Assembly (NCBI GenBank): GCA_026692845.1
Contig: JAPLNM010000030.1
Location: forward strand, 1-59,364
Length of the DNA stretch: 59,364 bases
Direction: 5' to 3'
Source: Planctomycetota bacterium
GTDB lineage: Bacteria; Planctomycetota; Planctomycetia; Pirellulales; Pirellulaceae
Numbering within the stretch: position 1 is the stretch's first letter; every line of letters begins with the position of its first letter. The position numbers and the translations under genes are program-made. Positions 6,726 through 16,119 of this stretch are shown here, piece after piece. The notes beneath the pieces are model-generated. The model was not told the DNA's origin. It saw only the letters and a list, made by a program, of their open reading frames with translations, and made no database searches.

Positions 6726-8332
6726 AGGGGAAGAGGCCGGCGGTGCGCTTCGTCGAGGTGACTCTGTAGATCGGCCGATCTTGAAACCAACTCGGGGTGG
6801 CTCTTGGCAAGTCTCTCTAGAATCCTCTTGAACTTCTTTTTGGCTTTCTTGGCCTCGGGCGGCTTGGCGCGACGGTATACAGCAAACGCTTTGTTGAGAT
6901 CCTTGATCTCGGTTTGCCGATTGCCACGGTCCTCTAGGACCGAGACGATCTCCGCGACCATGAATGCCATCTTCAAGTGACCTGACGGATCGCCAGGTAT
7001 CGGTCGCGGGTCGCGGATCGTTGTCCATGCCGAGGTTATGCCATCATCCTGAGCTGCCTCCTTGCGATCGCTCTCTTGGGCTTTGAAGGTCGCTTCATAG
7101 GCCTGGTAACTTCCTTGCTCTTCCTCCCATTCCTCCTGCGATTCGTTCATGGAGAATGCGAATTCATCGTCGAGCTCCAGGTGATGGCCGTCGATGCTGC
7201 TAAAGCTCGTCCCAAACATTCCGTCGGCCATCAATGCACAGATCGGACAATCGCAGTCCCCCTGGTGACTGGTCGTCGCGACAGCGTCGATGCCTTCGAT
7301 TTGAACTCCATCTCCAATCGGTACCCTCCGGCGATCGCATTCGATGACAAAGTTTGGCGATGGTCCGCCTTCGTGTGGATTATTGAGCCAATTCTCTTTG
7401 ATCTGATCGAGGAATTCGACCAGTTCGGTCACGGCCGACTCACCGCGATTTGCCGCCTGCGTGCCTTGCTTGCTCTCAAGCCATTCCCAGCCCGCATCGA
7501 TCAGCTCGCGACAGAAATCAAAGTAGGTGCACATCTCCTGGCTTCCCATCGGTGCCGTCGGGTATCCTTGCCAGTCGTCGGGCGCTGCGATCATCGGCCC
7601 GCCGCTTTCGTACCGATTCCGTTGGCCTTCGGTTACCTCATTCGCCCAATGGATCGCGCCGTGAAGCATCTGCCGAGGGATTCTGCCACCTAGATCCACG
7701 CGCGGCGTCATCAGCCAGTCTTTGTGCGTTGCGACGGTCAAGGCATAGCGATCGCGCTGTGCGGTGCCTGCAGCGCACTTGGTCCACTCGTCGCTATGGA
7801 ATACCTCTAACGCTCTGCTTGCGACAAAGGTCAAGAACGCTTGGCCATAGAGGATCTCACGATCGACCATGGGCCTTTGGATCGGAGTCTGGCGAACTTC
7901 GTGCAGACTCTCAAACCTTGCGCCACTTTGGAGATCCCACCATGGTGGCAAGTGGATGTACAGTTCGCCCGTAAAGTCGCTATCGTCTGCTTGATCTAAG
8001 AGAAACTCCGAATCGCGATCGATCGCTTCGAACTGCCCGCCGGTGCTTAGGCGCTTGTTCTCGAAGTCGATCACGACCCAGGATTCGGCAGTCCGGATCG
8101 TCTCGAGCACCGATGCGCGATCGGTTTGCTCCATCGGCAAATCGCCGGTCGATTCGCACACGGCTGACGAACGGTACCGTGGCCAAACACTCAAGGCTTC
8201 TTGCCAGTTGGTCGGATCCTCCGAAATCAACGCGATGATCGTCAATACGGTATCCTCATCGAGCGATTCGGCAATCCAAGAGCTTGCGGAATCCAAAACC
8301 GCAAGTGTGATATCCTGATTTTCCTGATCCAT
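6722..8332 (-). CDS. Conserved-looking hypothetical protein with CxCxxC cluster
   Basis: 536 residues from ATG 8332, chosen because AGGGAGGAT lies 6 bases upstream; an upstream extension to 8470 has no such site. The protein is acidic and Trp-rich. A compact motif, GDCDCPICALMADG, followed by HHLELDDEFAFS, suggests a metal site in the last third. The C-terminal 100 residues are helical and basic (KKAKKKFKRILERLAKSHPE). There is no signal peptide or membrane helix, so it is probably cytoplasmic. I believe similar uncharacterised proteins occur in planctomycetes but cannot name a family. It ends next to the 13-bp tandem repeat. Confidence 0.65.
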   Translation of the reverse strand: MDQENQDITLAVLDSASSWIAESLDEDTVLTIIALISEDPTNWQEALSVWPRYRSSAVCESTGDLPMEQTDRASVLETIRTAESWVVIDFENKRLSTGGQFEAIDRDSEFLLDQADDSDFTGELYIHLPPWWDLQSGARFESLHEVRQTPIQRPMVDREILYGQAFLTFVASRALEVFHSDEWTKCAAGTAQRDRYALTVATHKDWLMTPRVDLGGRIPRQMLHGAIHWANEVTEGQRNRYESGGPMIAAPDDWQGYPTAPMGSQEMCTYFDFCRELIDAGWEWLESKQGTQAANRGESAVTELVEFLDQIKENWLNNPHEGGPSPNFVIECDRRRVPIGDGVQIEGIDAVATTSHQGDCDCPICALMADGMFGTSFSSIDGHHLELDDEFAFSMNESQEEWEEEQGSYQAYEATFKAQESDRKEAAQDDGITSAWTTIRDPRPIPGDPSGHLKMAFMVAEIVSVLEDRGNRQTEIKDLNKAFAVYRRAKPPEAKKAKKKFKRILERLAKSHPELVSRSADLQSHLDEAHRRPLPL

Positions 8333-8707
8333 TGAAATATCCTCCCTGGAATAGATAGGCACGGCACGGGTTTCCAACCTTGTTTGGAAACCACTCGTTG
8401 CCGTCGATTTTTGAATTATACCGAGGGAGTGCAAAAAACCCTTTTTTTGGTTCGAAATCGCGCAGTCCATTCGCGGTCGAAGAAGCCTTTGAGCTTTGTT
8501 TTGCTTGGTTTTCGAAGCCGGCTTGGGTGTCGAGTCGGTGTCCGGATTCGTTGGGTCAACGGGTCCGTTTTGTGTCAGATTCTAGATCGAAATTGGCTAT
8601 AAACGACTCAAGGGATGGTCGGTTCCTAAGAACCGACCATCCCCCGAGTACTCCCCCTGCCTCTCGTTCACAGCCTTCGCTGTACGCTTAATAAATCGAT
8701 GTTTGGA
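8333..8707. other. Intergenic region with one hairpin
   Basis: This holds the leader and promoter of the minus-strand gene ending at 6722, and the 3' side of the TolC-like gene. Apart from the hairpin at 8612-8643 I see no gene or repeat. Confidence 0.4.
8612..8643. terminator. Hairpin downstream of the TolC-like gene
   Basis: A perfect 14-bp stem, GGGATGGTCGGTTC (8612-8625) with GAACCGACCATCCC (8630-8643), loop CTAA. It stands about 65 bp beyond the stop of the minus-strand efflux gene. No long T run follows on either strand, so it is a terminator-like or 3'-stabilising hairpin rather than a clear intrinsic terminator. Confidence 0.55.
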
Positions 8708-10912
8708 TCAGGTTCCCCAGTTGAATTTAGGTGCGGGGGGGGCTTGTAGTTTTCTGCCGCTGGCTTTCTTTAGCGGGATCGCTTCGCTGGGCTCGACAGG
8801 TGCCGATTTCGCTGGCTCGTTGGCCGGATTGACCTGGGATGGAGCTACTGTTGGGATTGTGGATCGAGCCGTGGCAGCTTGGTTGGCGGTGCCTAGGTTT
8901 TGAGGAAGTTCACCGCGACTCGAGAGCGTCGGACGGCTTGCACCGGTTGCGACGGTCCGTGACGCAGAGCGTTCGCGGGTCCGTTCGGAGGAGTCCCAGT
9001 AGGCTTTTTCTGGCCAGAGTCCTTCTTCGAGGCTGATGTTGTTGTATTCGAGCAGCGAGCCTTTGAGCATGTGGACTTCGACAATCGACTTGTTGTATTC
9101 GGATAGTGCTCGGGCGTAGTTCCGACCCGCGTTGGCTCGGCTTTGCTGAGCCCGCAGGAGCAAGTCCATGATCTGCTCGGCACCGGCTTCTCCAGCGTTG
9201 AATTTTTCTTGGTAGAGTTTGACCCAGCGATCGGCTGCCGAGAGTGCTGCGAGCTGTTCGGTCATCTGGATGTAGTTGCTGTTGAGCTCTCGCAGGACTT
9301 GGCTGATCCGATGCGTCGCGGCGATCTCTTTTTCTTCGAGCAGAGCGTGGTCACGAGCAAGCGTCAACTGTTTGTTTCGCACGTCGTTGCTAGCGCGTCG
9401 GGCACCGATTGGATTCGGTAGGAAGTCCAATCGGACGGCGGCTTCTTGGAAATCACCACCGAGGAGTTCTTCCCAAGCACTCGGGGAGGGATTGGTCCGG
9501 GGTTCGGGTGGGAAAGGTCCGTTGCCACCCTTATCGATCAACGAGGAGCCTACGCCTACGTATCGGTAGATGAAGGACAAGTCGACGTTGGCGAGCATTT
9601 GGTTTTTGGCCGAGAGGAGTTCGAGTTCACGCTGCTTGATGATCCAGCGTTGGCGACGCAGATCGACGCTTCGGCTGAGCATTTCGTTGATCGATCCGTC
9701 GAAATCGAACTGTGCCATTCCGATGGCGGGTTTGTCCGAAGGGCGAACGAGTCGACCGTCGGAGCTGGCCCAACCCATCAGGATTCGCAGGGTCTGTTCG
9801 CGACCGAACAAGCCAGGGTCACCCCCGAGGGCTGCACCGCCGGCCAACGCCGCATCGAGTTGGGCTTGGAAGTCGTGGTAGGTGTACTTGGCTTGTGCTT
9901 CGGTCGTCCCGGCAGCACCCTTTTGAAGTTTCTCGTAGGCGATGTGATAGGCTTTGGCGGCACTGTCGCGAGCGACGCGAGCGTTTTCGACGTTCCAGTA
10001 GGATTGGTAAAGATCCCAGTAGGCGAATTCAACATCTCGGACGAGGTTGCGAACGCGTTCTTCGAAGTCGACAAGCGATAGGTCTTCGTTGATGCGAGCC
10101 AGTACGACGGGGATTCGGTTGACCGAGGTACCGCGACCGCGAAGCAGCGGATGTTGGACTTGGAATTCGAGGATCTGCGTGTAATCGCTCGGTACAGCGC
10201 GACCGGGTCCGGAAGTTTCGATGTTGTTGTAGCTATAGATCGATTGCGATCGGGCCGAGACGACCCCACCGGTTGCCATGCGTTTGGACAATGCCATTTG
10301 TCCGGTGCTATCGCGACCTCGGAAGGGGGTGGGATTGAACGGGTTGTTCTCACCGACATTGCGTGCGCGGTCGGTGTTGTTGTACGAGAAGAATGCCGAG
10401 AACTGAGCGTCGAATTCGCTCAGCGCGTCCTCGACACCTCCGACTTGGTTGGCCCGAGACGCACCGCGAGGAAGGACACGGTTTCCGTTTTGGTCGACAG
10501 CGATTTGCTGAGGACTCGTGGTCGTCGCGGCGATGGCAGGATCGTAGACCGAGCTTTGCTGTTGGCTCGGAGTCGATAAAATGTTCGCAGCGATGTCGAT
10601 ATTTTGACGCTGTGTACCAGGGATGGTACGGATGAGTTTGCTGTTGACCAATGCGTAGGAGACGCATTCTTCGAGGGTCAGGTCCAGGAACTCGTATTTT
10701 TGATTGTCGAGCGTCAGCGGTTCGAGCGCATGGGTCGCTTCGGGTGCTGGATCGATTTCCAGATCAGGGATTTCGATGTGCTGGGCGTGCTGGAGGTACT
10801 CGGCAAAATGCTCGCGGTCTCGGAGATAGAAAGGTTGGGTCGGGTGGCAACCGGCGAGCATGACGCTACCGATTTGCAATCCGATAAACCACTTGTGAAA
10901 GGTTCGTTTCAT
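8708..10912 (-). CDS. TolC-like outer-membrane efflux lipoprotein
   Basis: 734 residues from ATG 10912. The N-terminus is a lipoprotein signal (KRTFHKWFIGLQIG, lipobox LAGC, Cys 22), so the protein is exported and probably anchored in the outer membrane. The body is helical with long coiled segments and paired repeats typical of the outer-membrane factor family: FEERVRNLVRDVEFAYWDLYQSYWNVENARVARDSA in the first half and DRWVKLYQEKFNAGEAGAEQIMDLLLRAQQSRANAGRNYARALSEYNKSI in the second. Such proteins form the outer channel of type I secretion or RND/ABC efflux systems. No pump or adaptor gene is adjacent, so its partner is elsewhere. The C-terminal 80 residues are Pro/Ala/Ser-rich. An in-frame ATG at 10933 is a less likely start. 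It lies downstream of the sigma gene but behind that gene's terminator, so it needs its own promoter. Confidence 0.85.
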   Translation of the reverse strand: MKRTFHKWFIGLQIGSVMLAGCHPTQPFYLRDREHFAEYLQHAQHIEIPDLEIDPAPEATHALEPLTLDNQKYEFLDLTLEECVSYALVNSKLIRTIPGTQRQNIDIAANILSTPSQQQSSVYDPAIAATTTSPQQIAVDQNGNRVLPRGASRANQVGGVEDALSEFDAQFSAFFSYNNTDRARNVGENNPFNPTPFRGRDSTGQMALSKRMATGGVVSARSQSIYSYNNIETSGPGRAVPSDYTQILEFQVQHPLLRGRGTSVNRIPVVLARINEDLSLVDFEERVRNLVRDVEFAYWDLYQSYWNVENARVARDSAAKAYHIAYEKLQKGAAGTTEAQAKYTYHDFQAQLDAALAGGAALGGDPGLFGREQTLRILMGWASSDGRLVRPSDKPAIGMAQFDFDGSINEMLSRSVDLRRQRWIIKQRELELLSAKNQMLANVDLSFIYRYVGVGSSLIDKGGNGPFPPEPRTNPSPSAWEELLGGDFQEAAVRLDFLPNPIGARRASNDVRNKQLTLARDHALLEEKEIAATHRISQVLRELNSNYIQMTEQLAALSAADRWVKLYQEKFNAGEAGAEQIMDLLLRAQQSRANAGRNYARALSEYNKSIVEVHMLKGSLLEYNNISLEEGLWPEKAYWDSSERTRERSASRTVATGASRPTLSSRGELPQNLGTANQAATARSTIPTVAPSQVNPANEPAKSAPVEPSEAIPLKKASGRKLQAPPAPKFNWGT

Positions 10913-11131
10913 AAGCCGGGGGTTCCCATCCAACGTGTGTCAACGATTTGCCGAGGTACGGCGATCGAGCGCCGAGTAATCGACGAGTTGATCCTTTGGT
11001 GTTAGGCCCCCCTAACAAGCAGGTGTTGCACTTGCTTACCTAAGGTTATCGGCGGTGGTCCTGGTAAACTTTGACGATTACGGAAGGAATTCCGGATTGC
11101 TTTTGAGCTAGCAAAAGGTTGATATAAAAAG

Positions 11132-11166
11132 AAAACCCTGCCGAGGAGGGTCCTCGGCAGGGTTTT
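11132..11166. terminator. Strong intrinsic terminator of the sigma factor gene
   Basis: A 16-bp stem, AAAACCCTGCCGAGGA (11132-11147) with TCCTCGGCAGGGTTTT (11151-11166), loop GGG. Read on the minus strand it ends in TTTTCTTTTTA, so it should stop transcription of the sigma gene 40 bp after its stop codon. Confidence 0.85.
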
Positions 11167-11205
11167 TCTGATCAAGATGTACGTCACGAGGGTGACTATA
11201 GCTAG

Positions 11206-12774
11206 CTAATCTAGGAAGCCGACGAGTTCTTGAGAGCGGCTTGGCTGTTGAAGCTTTCGCACTGCTTTGGCTTCGATTTGACGGATACGTTCGCGCGTCA
11301 CTTTGAAGATGTGTCCGACTTCTTCGAGCGTGTAGCTGTATCCATCACCGAGACCGTAGCGGAGCTTGATGATTTCGCGTTCTCGGTAACTGAGCGTTTT
11401 GAGTACCGAGTTGATGCGATTTCTGAGCATTTCTTGGCCGGCACCGATGGCGGGGCTTTCGGCCGCGCCGTCGGGAAGCAGATCCCCGAACTGACTATCT
11501 TCACTGTTTCCGACTGGACGGTCGAGCGATATGGGATATCGGCTCATGGCAAGCACGCGTCGAGCTTCCTCGACGGTCGTTTCGGCGCGTCGTGCGGTTT
11601 CTTCGAGGGTCGGTTCGCGACCGAGTTCTTGGAGCAACTGGCGGGAGACGTTTCGGACTCTGGACATGGTTTCGACCATGTGGACAGGGATCCGAATCGT
11701 CCGGCTTTGGTCCGCGACAGCCCTTGTGATGGCTTGGCGGATCCACCATGTTGCATACGTACAGAACTTGAAACCGCGACGGTACTCGAATTTATCGACC
11801 GCCCGCATCAAACCGGCGTTTCCTTCTTGGATCAGGTCCAAGAAGCTCAGTCCGCGGTTGCGATACTTTTTGGCGATCGAGACGACCAATCGCAGGTTGC
11901 CTTCGCTGAGTTGCTTCTTTGCGTGTTGATACTCGGTGAAAACCTTTTTGACCATCATGACGCGGTTGCGCAATGAGGAGGGGGTTTCTTGGGTAGCAAC
12001 AAGAATTTGGCGGTATTCTCGGCGGAGCTGTGCGATTTGAGACGGAGCGACTTGGTGGGACTTGAGGGTCGCCAAGTCGTGTCTGATTTCGTCGACGCGA
12101 GCCGACAAGCGTTCGAGCACACCGATCATCGCTTCGATGCGTTGGGTGCGCAGGCCGAGTTCTTCGATGAGCCTTACGGCTTTTCGTCGTCGTCGTGCAA
12201 GGTGCACCCAAGCTTCGGTACGCTTCTTGGTTGGCAAGGAGCGGCTTAGCGCGTCGCGGTAATCTCGACGATTGCGTTTGAGCAGAACGTCCAGTGTTTT
12301 TAGATTGCTAGGTAGTCGACCTAGAATCTGTTCCTTTTCGAGCCGATCGGTCACAGAGACTTGGACCGTGCGATCGAAGGGTAGTTCCCCGGTGTGGACT
12401 CGGCGCAGGATCTTGTAGGCGTATTGGATGACGTAATCGCATTCGAGGAGTTTGGTTCGGAATCGTCGTCGGGTGACTTCGATTCTCTTGGCCAAACGGA
12501 TCTCTTCTTGGCGAGTGAGCAATGGGATTTCTCCCATCTGAGTCAAATACATCCTGACAGGATCATCCGACCAGGTCTCGACGTCGTCCATTCCTGAGAG
12601 CAAATCGTCTTCGCTCTCGAGTTGGACTTGGTCCTCGGGGACCACAACATCGACCACCGCATCGGTCAAATCATCGCCTTCTTCTTCAAGCGATAGTTTG
12701 TGCAATCCGTCCAAGTCATCAGCGCTGCGAGGCAAATCATCATCGAAATCCAACAGGCCGTCGAACAAGGTCAT
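11206..12774 (-). CDS. rpoD: RNA polymerase primary-type sigma-70 factor
   Basis: 522 residues. An acidic N-terminus (about 1-70) is followed by region 1.2 ([22 protein letters not shown]), a helical insertion, region 2 ([57 protein letters not shown]), region 3 ([14 protein letters not shown]) and region 4 ([16 protein letters not shown] ... [27 protein letters not shown]). The order and completeness of all regions mark a group 1 or 2 sigma factor directing -10/-35 promoter recognition. Planctomycetes often carry more than one RpoD-like gene, so this may be the housekeeping factor or a paralogue. It stands alone, with a hairpin in its leader (12856-12888) and a strong terminator behind it. 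Confidence 0.93.
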   Translation of the reverse strand: MTLFDGLLDFDDDLPRSADDLDGLHKLSLEEEGDDLTDAVVDVVVPEDQVQLESEDDLLSGMDDVETWSDDPVRMYLTQMGEIPLLTRQEEIRLAKRIEVTRRRFRTKLLECDYVIQYAYKILRRVHTGELPFDRTVQVSVTDRLEKEQILGRLPSNLKTLDVLLKRNRRDYRDALSRSLPTKKRTEAWVHLARRRRKAVRLIEELGLRTQRIEAMIGVLERLSARVDEIRHDLATLKSHQVAPSQIAQLRREYRQILVATQETPSSLRNRVMMVKKVFTEYQHAKKQLSEGNLRLVVSIAKKYRNRGLSFLDLIQEGNAGLMRAVDKFEYRRGFKFCTYATWWIRQAITRAVADQSRTIRIPVHMVETMSRVRNVSRQLLQELGREPTLEETARRAETTVEEARRVLAMSRYPISLDRPVGNSEDSQFGDLLPDGAAESPAIGAGQEMLRNRINSVLKTLSYREREIIKLRYGLGDGYSYTLEEVGHIFKVTRERIRQIEAKAVRKLQQPSRSQELVGFLD

Positions 12775-13916
12775 AATTCCTCAAACCACAAAATGAATGC
12801 AGGGTTAGAGAGTGGTTCGTGTCAGCAACGCGCCACAGACTACCGTGCGATGAGTGACCGGATCGGTTCTAGGATGAACCGATCGGTCCCGACAAGGCAA
12901 AGCAAGTGTAGCACCGAAGCTAGGACGAACTGGACTCCCGACGGAAATGGTAAATTTTTACGAATGGAGAGAGTGGATCGAGCCAACCTTGGCCGTCTGC
13001 GGACGATGAACCGGTACGCTGGTCGCTATTCCCACAAAAACTTTCATAGTAGTTCGATTTTTCTCGACTACCGAAAATTTCCCTAAGAATCTCAGCGGTT
13101 CGGAACACGACCTTTAAAAAACCTTCCGTGACGCCCGTAAGCTCCGCGGTGGATCCGGGGGGCAGCGAGAGCCGACCCGTCTGTCGATTCGTTTGCGCTC
13201 TAGGGGATGCTCATGCAGCTATGGATGCTGCACTTGGCACCTAGGACAAACTACCCCAATCGCGTTCTGCTTCGTCATTCCTTGGTCGTGTTCTGAAGTT
13301 GTAAGTCAGCCTAAGGATATGGACATCGGCTGGAACTTTGTTTGACTCGAACGACTAGGCAGATTCTATTGGCGTGATGGGGGGTAAGCGACAAATCACC
13401 TTGGAGCTTTTGGTCAACCGAATTGGTCGGAAAAAAATCCGGCGGCTCAGCGAACTGATGGCCGATGGATGATTCTCCGCAATGGGTTGACATTTGGCTC
13501 TGCAATTTTAACCACCCGAGTGCCTTGGTCTAGTAGACGGAATAAACATTCTTGACCAAACGGCTTGGCAAGACCCCTATGCGCAGTATCTTCGGCAGGG
13601 TCGATGTGATTTTTTGCGAGACTTTTCCGGATCGGCTCAAGAAATGTCGGAAGTCTCTTGTGCGATTCGAAGTCTTGAGGGCCGTTTCAAGAGGACCTTT
13701 GGACATTTTGGGTCCAGTATTTTGGGTCCAGTGGGATCATGGCGTCTTGCATGGAACCGACGTCTTTAGAATCCTTGCGGCGTTGAACCTTCTAGGGGGT
13801 AGTCGTCGTAGCATGCAGTAGTTTATCGTAAGTGAATTGTTCCCGAGGGATTTCGATCCTGCCTACTTCCAGTCCTTTCATCTAAGCCAAAGCTTTTCAG
13901 GGCTTTTTCAACCGCG
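12775..13916. other. 1.1-kb intergenic region, no gene recognised
   Basis: This separates the sigma gene from the plus-strand membrane operon, so promoters for both should lie here. Short frames (for example 13552-13821 plus and 13311-13505 minus) show no family similarity. A GC-rich stretch around 13128-13240 could fold locally, but I cannot match it to a known RNA. GGACATTTTGGGTCCAG-type short direct repeats occur near 13700-13735. Confidence 0.4.
12856..12888. promoter_or_regulatory. Leader hairpin upstream of the sigma factor gene
   Basis: GACCGGATCGGTTC (12856-12869) pairs with GAACCGATCGGTC (12876-12888), with one unpaired base and loop TAGGAT. It sits 82 bp before the start codon. It could be an operator or an mRNA leader structure; no function is known. 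Confidence 0.35.
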
Positions 13917-14462
13917 ATGCCTCAATATGCTTTTCGATGCGACTGCACAGCCACGATTCCAGTTGGGATAGCCCAGGCGGGAAGTTCGGTGCGATGCGAG
14001 CAATGTTCCAAGTTGATGGAGGTCCCTGGGACCAAGGTACTGCGGACCTTACCGGTCTTGGAGGAGGCAATCGCGTCGGTGCCCAAAGCTGGCTTTGCTC
14101 AGCGTTTTTTGCCGGCCCTGCTCTTGGCGATCGCTGCTTTGTCATTGACTACCGCAGCGATTCTGGCCAAGGAGCGATGGTTTTCGCCGATCGAGTTTGG
14201 GCATACCGAAGAGGAGTTCTTTGCGGCGTTTCGCGACGATGCGATTAAGGATCCTCCGGCGCGCGTTTGGGATCACTGGAAGTACTTGGTCGAGTCGGGA
14301 TTGCCGGTCCATCAGCCGCCGGACTATTTCGTGATCAATGAGTATTTCGAGAGGCGTAAGCCGTGGCTCATCGGCTCGTCGATCCTAGGTGCCTTGAGTT
14401 TGGGAATGTTTTTGGTTTTGACTTTTGGGCACTCCAAAAGTCGTACGGGTCCTACTGCCTGA
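13917..14462 (+). CDS. Two-helix membrane protein with N-terminal Cys ribbon
   Basis: 181 residues. The N-terminus has a short Cys pattern (FRCDCTATIP ... VRCEQCSKLMEVPG), like small zinc-ribbon domains that planctomycetes place before membrane segments. Two hydrophobic helices follow, at about 63-83 (LPALLLAIAALSLTTAAIL) and about 151-171. The loop between them (about 85 residues) is acidic and aromatic. It is the first gene of a three-gene set: its TGA at 14460-14462 overlaps the next ATG by one base. I do not recognise a family. It probably works with the following two proteins in the membrane. Confidence 0.65.
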   Translation: MPQYAFRCDCTATIPVGIAQAGSSVRCEQCSKLMEVPGTKVLRTLPVLEEAIASVPKAGFAQRFLPALLLAIAALSLTTAAILAKERWFSPIEFGHTEEEFFAAFRDDAIKDPPARVWDHWKYLVESGLPVHQPPDYFVINEYFERRKPWLIGSSILGALSLGMFLVLTFGHSKSRTGPTA

Positions 14463-15208
14463 TGCCCAGAATTCTTAGGATGACCGATCCGTCGCCGCAA
14501 CTTGCGCGTCCATCGAGCGGTCAGTGCAAACCGGCCTATCGCAAGTGGCTCCTCGGGCTTGCGCTTGTCCATCTTTTGGCAGTGATCGCCGAGCCATTGT
14601 TTTTCTATTCTCGCAGCGACGTCCAAGCCGGTCCGGAATTCCTAGCCCTGCGCCGAGGTCTAGGTCCGTACGTCGACTGGATGTACTTGGACCACGGCTA
14701 TTTCTTTTTCGCACCGAATCCTGGTCCGAGCCACTTGGTTGGGATTCGAGACCAATCGGTGGTGTTTCCGGATCGCAAGGAGCAGTGGCCTAGGCTTTTG
14801 TATCATCGCTACTTCATGCTTTCGGAGTTCTACAACAGCTCTTTTGCACCCACGGCATTGGACCCGCAGGACATGGCCGATCGACTGTTTGTCGAGCGAT
14901 GGGAAACGGATCGGCGCTTTTATCGAACGCTTCAGCGTTCGATTTCAAGGTCGGTCCGTGCGCGACTCGGCACGGGATTGGAGCAGGAGCGGGGGTTAGA
15001 CCAGGACCTAGAGTCGGACCAGGAGCTAGTTTTGGTGCGATTGGAACGTCCGTTGTTCGGCCCGCTCGAGGTCCTCTCGGGGGTCAAGCGTCTGGGGGAT
15101 TCACGCGATTTGATCGTCTTGCCCGAGGGACCAGCCGGTCCAGATCGGCCATCGGAAACGTCCGAGCCTGAGCCTGCGCGGGCGGCCCCGGTGGGAGCCT
15201 TCCCATGA
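14462..15208 (+). CDS. Membrane-anchored hypothetical protein of the HTTM operon
   Basis: 248 residues from ATG 14462, preferred over an earlier in-frame ATG at 14363 because it overlaps the previous stop by one base (TGATG). One hydrophobic helix (KWLLGLALVHLLAVIAEPLFFYS) at about 27-49 is followed by an exported-looking domain with DWMYLDHGYFFFAPNPGP and a basic helical part. The C-terminal 70 residues are Glu/Asp- and then Pro-rich. This arrangement, including FFAPNPG, is familiar from proteins encoded directly before HTTM proteins in planctomycetes. The 3' end overlaps the next gene by four bases (ATGA), suggesting coupled translation. Confidence 0.65.
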   Translation: MPRILRMTDPSPQLARPSSGQCKPAYRKWLLGLALVHLLAVIAEPLFFYSRSDVQAGPEFLALRRGLGPYVDWMYLDHGYFFFAPNPGPSHLVGIRDQSVVFPDRKEQWPRLLYHRYFMLSEFYNSSFAPTALDPQDMADRLFVERWETDRRFYRTLQRSISRSVRARLGTGLEQERGLDQDLESDQELVLVRLERPLFGPLEVLSGVKRLGDSRDLIVLPEGPAGPDRPSETSEPEPARAAPVGAFP

Positions 15209-16119
15209 GTGGATTGGGCATTGGTCGTTATGTTGTCGGTTGGACCAAGGAGTTTTGGGAATCCCTCGATGCGTTTTTCTTTCGGCCCTCGGATGCGGAG
15301 GTCTTGGCTTGGATCCGAATCGCGACCGGAGGGATGATCGCTTATATCCATTTGGTGTGGTTGCTGAGGCTTGAGAGTTTCTTTGGTCCGACAGCTCTGC
15401 TGGATTATGAGTCGCTCACGATGTTGCATCGCAACGTTTGGAAGTGGACGTATTTGGATGGACGCGAGTCGCTCTGGGTGGCTTGTGTCCATGAGATACT
15501 AGCCCTAGGAGCGGGGCTTGCTATGGCGCTTGGATTTTGGACACGCTGGGCGACACCTGCGGCTTGGTTTTTAACCTTGATGACGGCCCATCGATTGGCG
15601 CCGTTTCTTTTTGGGCTCGATCAGATTGTCTTGATGTTGGCGATGTATTTATCGGTATCGCGCTGTGGAGATCGCTGGAGTATCGACAAACGATTTGGTT
15701 TGGTCGGTGTCCAGACGAGCCATTGGCAAAACACGTTCGCTACGCGTTTGATCCAGTTGCATTTGTGCGTGATTTATTTTTTTGGTGGGCTAGGCAAAGC
15801 GCGTGGCTGGATGTGGTGGGATGGAACCGCTATGTGGTATGCAGCGGCATCCTATGAGTACCAGTCGCTCGATTGGACTTGGATTGGTCGGTATCCGACT
15901 TTGGGTTCGATATTGACCCACGGGACTTTGTTCTGGGAGATCGCCTATGCGGCTTTGGTCTGGCCGCGATTGACACGTCCCTGGGTTTTGGCGATCGCAT
16001 TTTTCGTCCATGCAGGGATCGCGTTGTTTATGGGGATGATTACTTTTGGCCTGATGATGCTCGTGGCGAATTTGGCTTTTGTGCCTCAGGCGGATCGTCG
16101 TTGCGAAACTTCGAGTTGA
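15205..16119 (+). CDS. HTTM domain membrane protein (vitamin K-dependent carboxylase-like)
   Basis: 304 residues with six or more hydrophobic helices. Typical features are the start FFFRPSDAEVLAWIRIATG, the segment LDYESLTMLHRNVWKW, helix pairs around HEILALGAGLAMALGFWTRWA, the signature HLCVIYFFGGLGKARGWMWWDGTAMWYAA, and a C-terminal FFVHAGIALFMGMITFGLMML. HTTM proteins share the membrane core of vitamin K-dependent gamma-carboxylase; bacterial members are of unknown substrate. Start overlaps the upstream stop (ATGA). The 3' end runs 80 bp into the convergent gene ending at 16040. Confidence 0.85.
   Translation: MSGLGIGRYVVGWTKEFWESLDAFFFRPSDAEVLAWIRIATGGMIAYIHLVWLLRLESFFGPTALLDYESLTMLHRNVWKWTYLDGRESLWVACVHEILALGAGLAMALGFWTRWATPAAWFLTLMTAHRLAPFLFGLDQIVLMLAMYLSVSRCGDRWSIDKRFGLVGVQTSHWQNTFATRLIQLHLCVIYFFGGLGKARGWMWWDGTAMWYAAASYEYQSLDWTWIGRYPTLGSILTHGTLFWEIAYAALVWPRLTRPWVLAIAFFVHAGIALFMGMITFGLMMLVANLAFVPQADRRCETSS

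Noticed and set aside
13128-13240. GC-rich stretch in the spacer after the sigma gene, possibly a structured RNA
   Set aside because: Compared by eye with SRP, RNase P, tmRNA and 6S landmarks and none fit; no clear closing stem.
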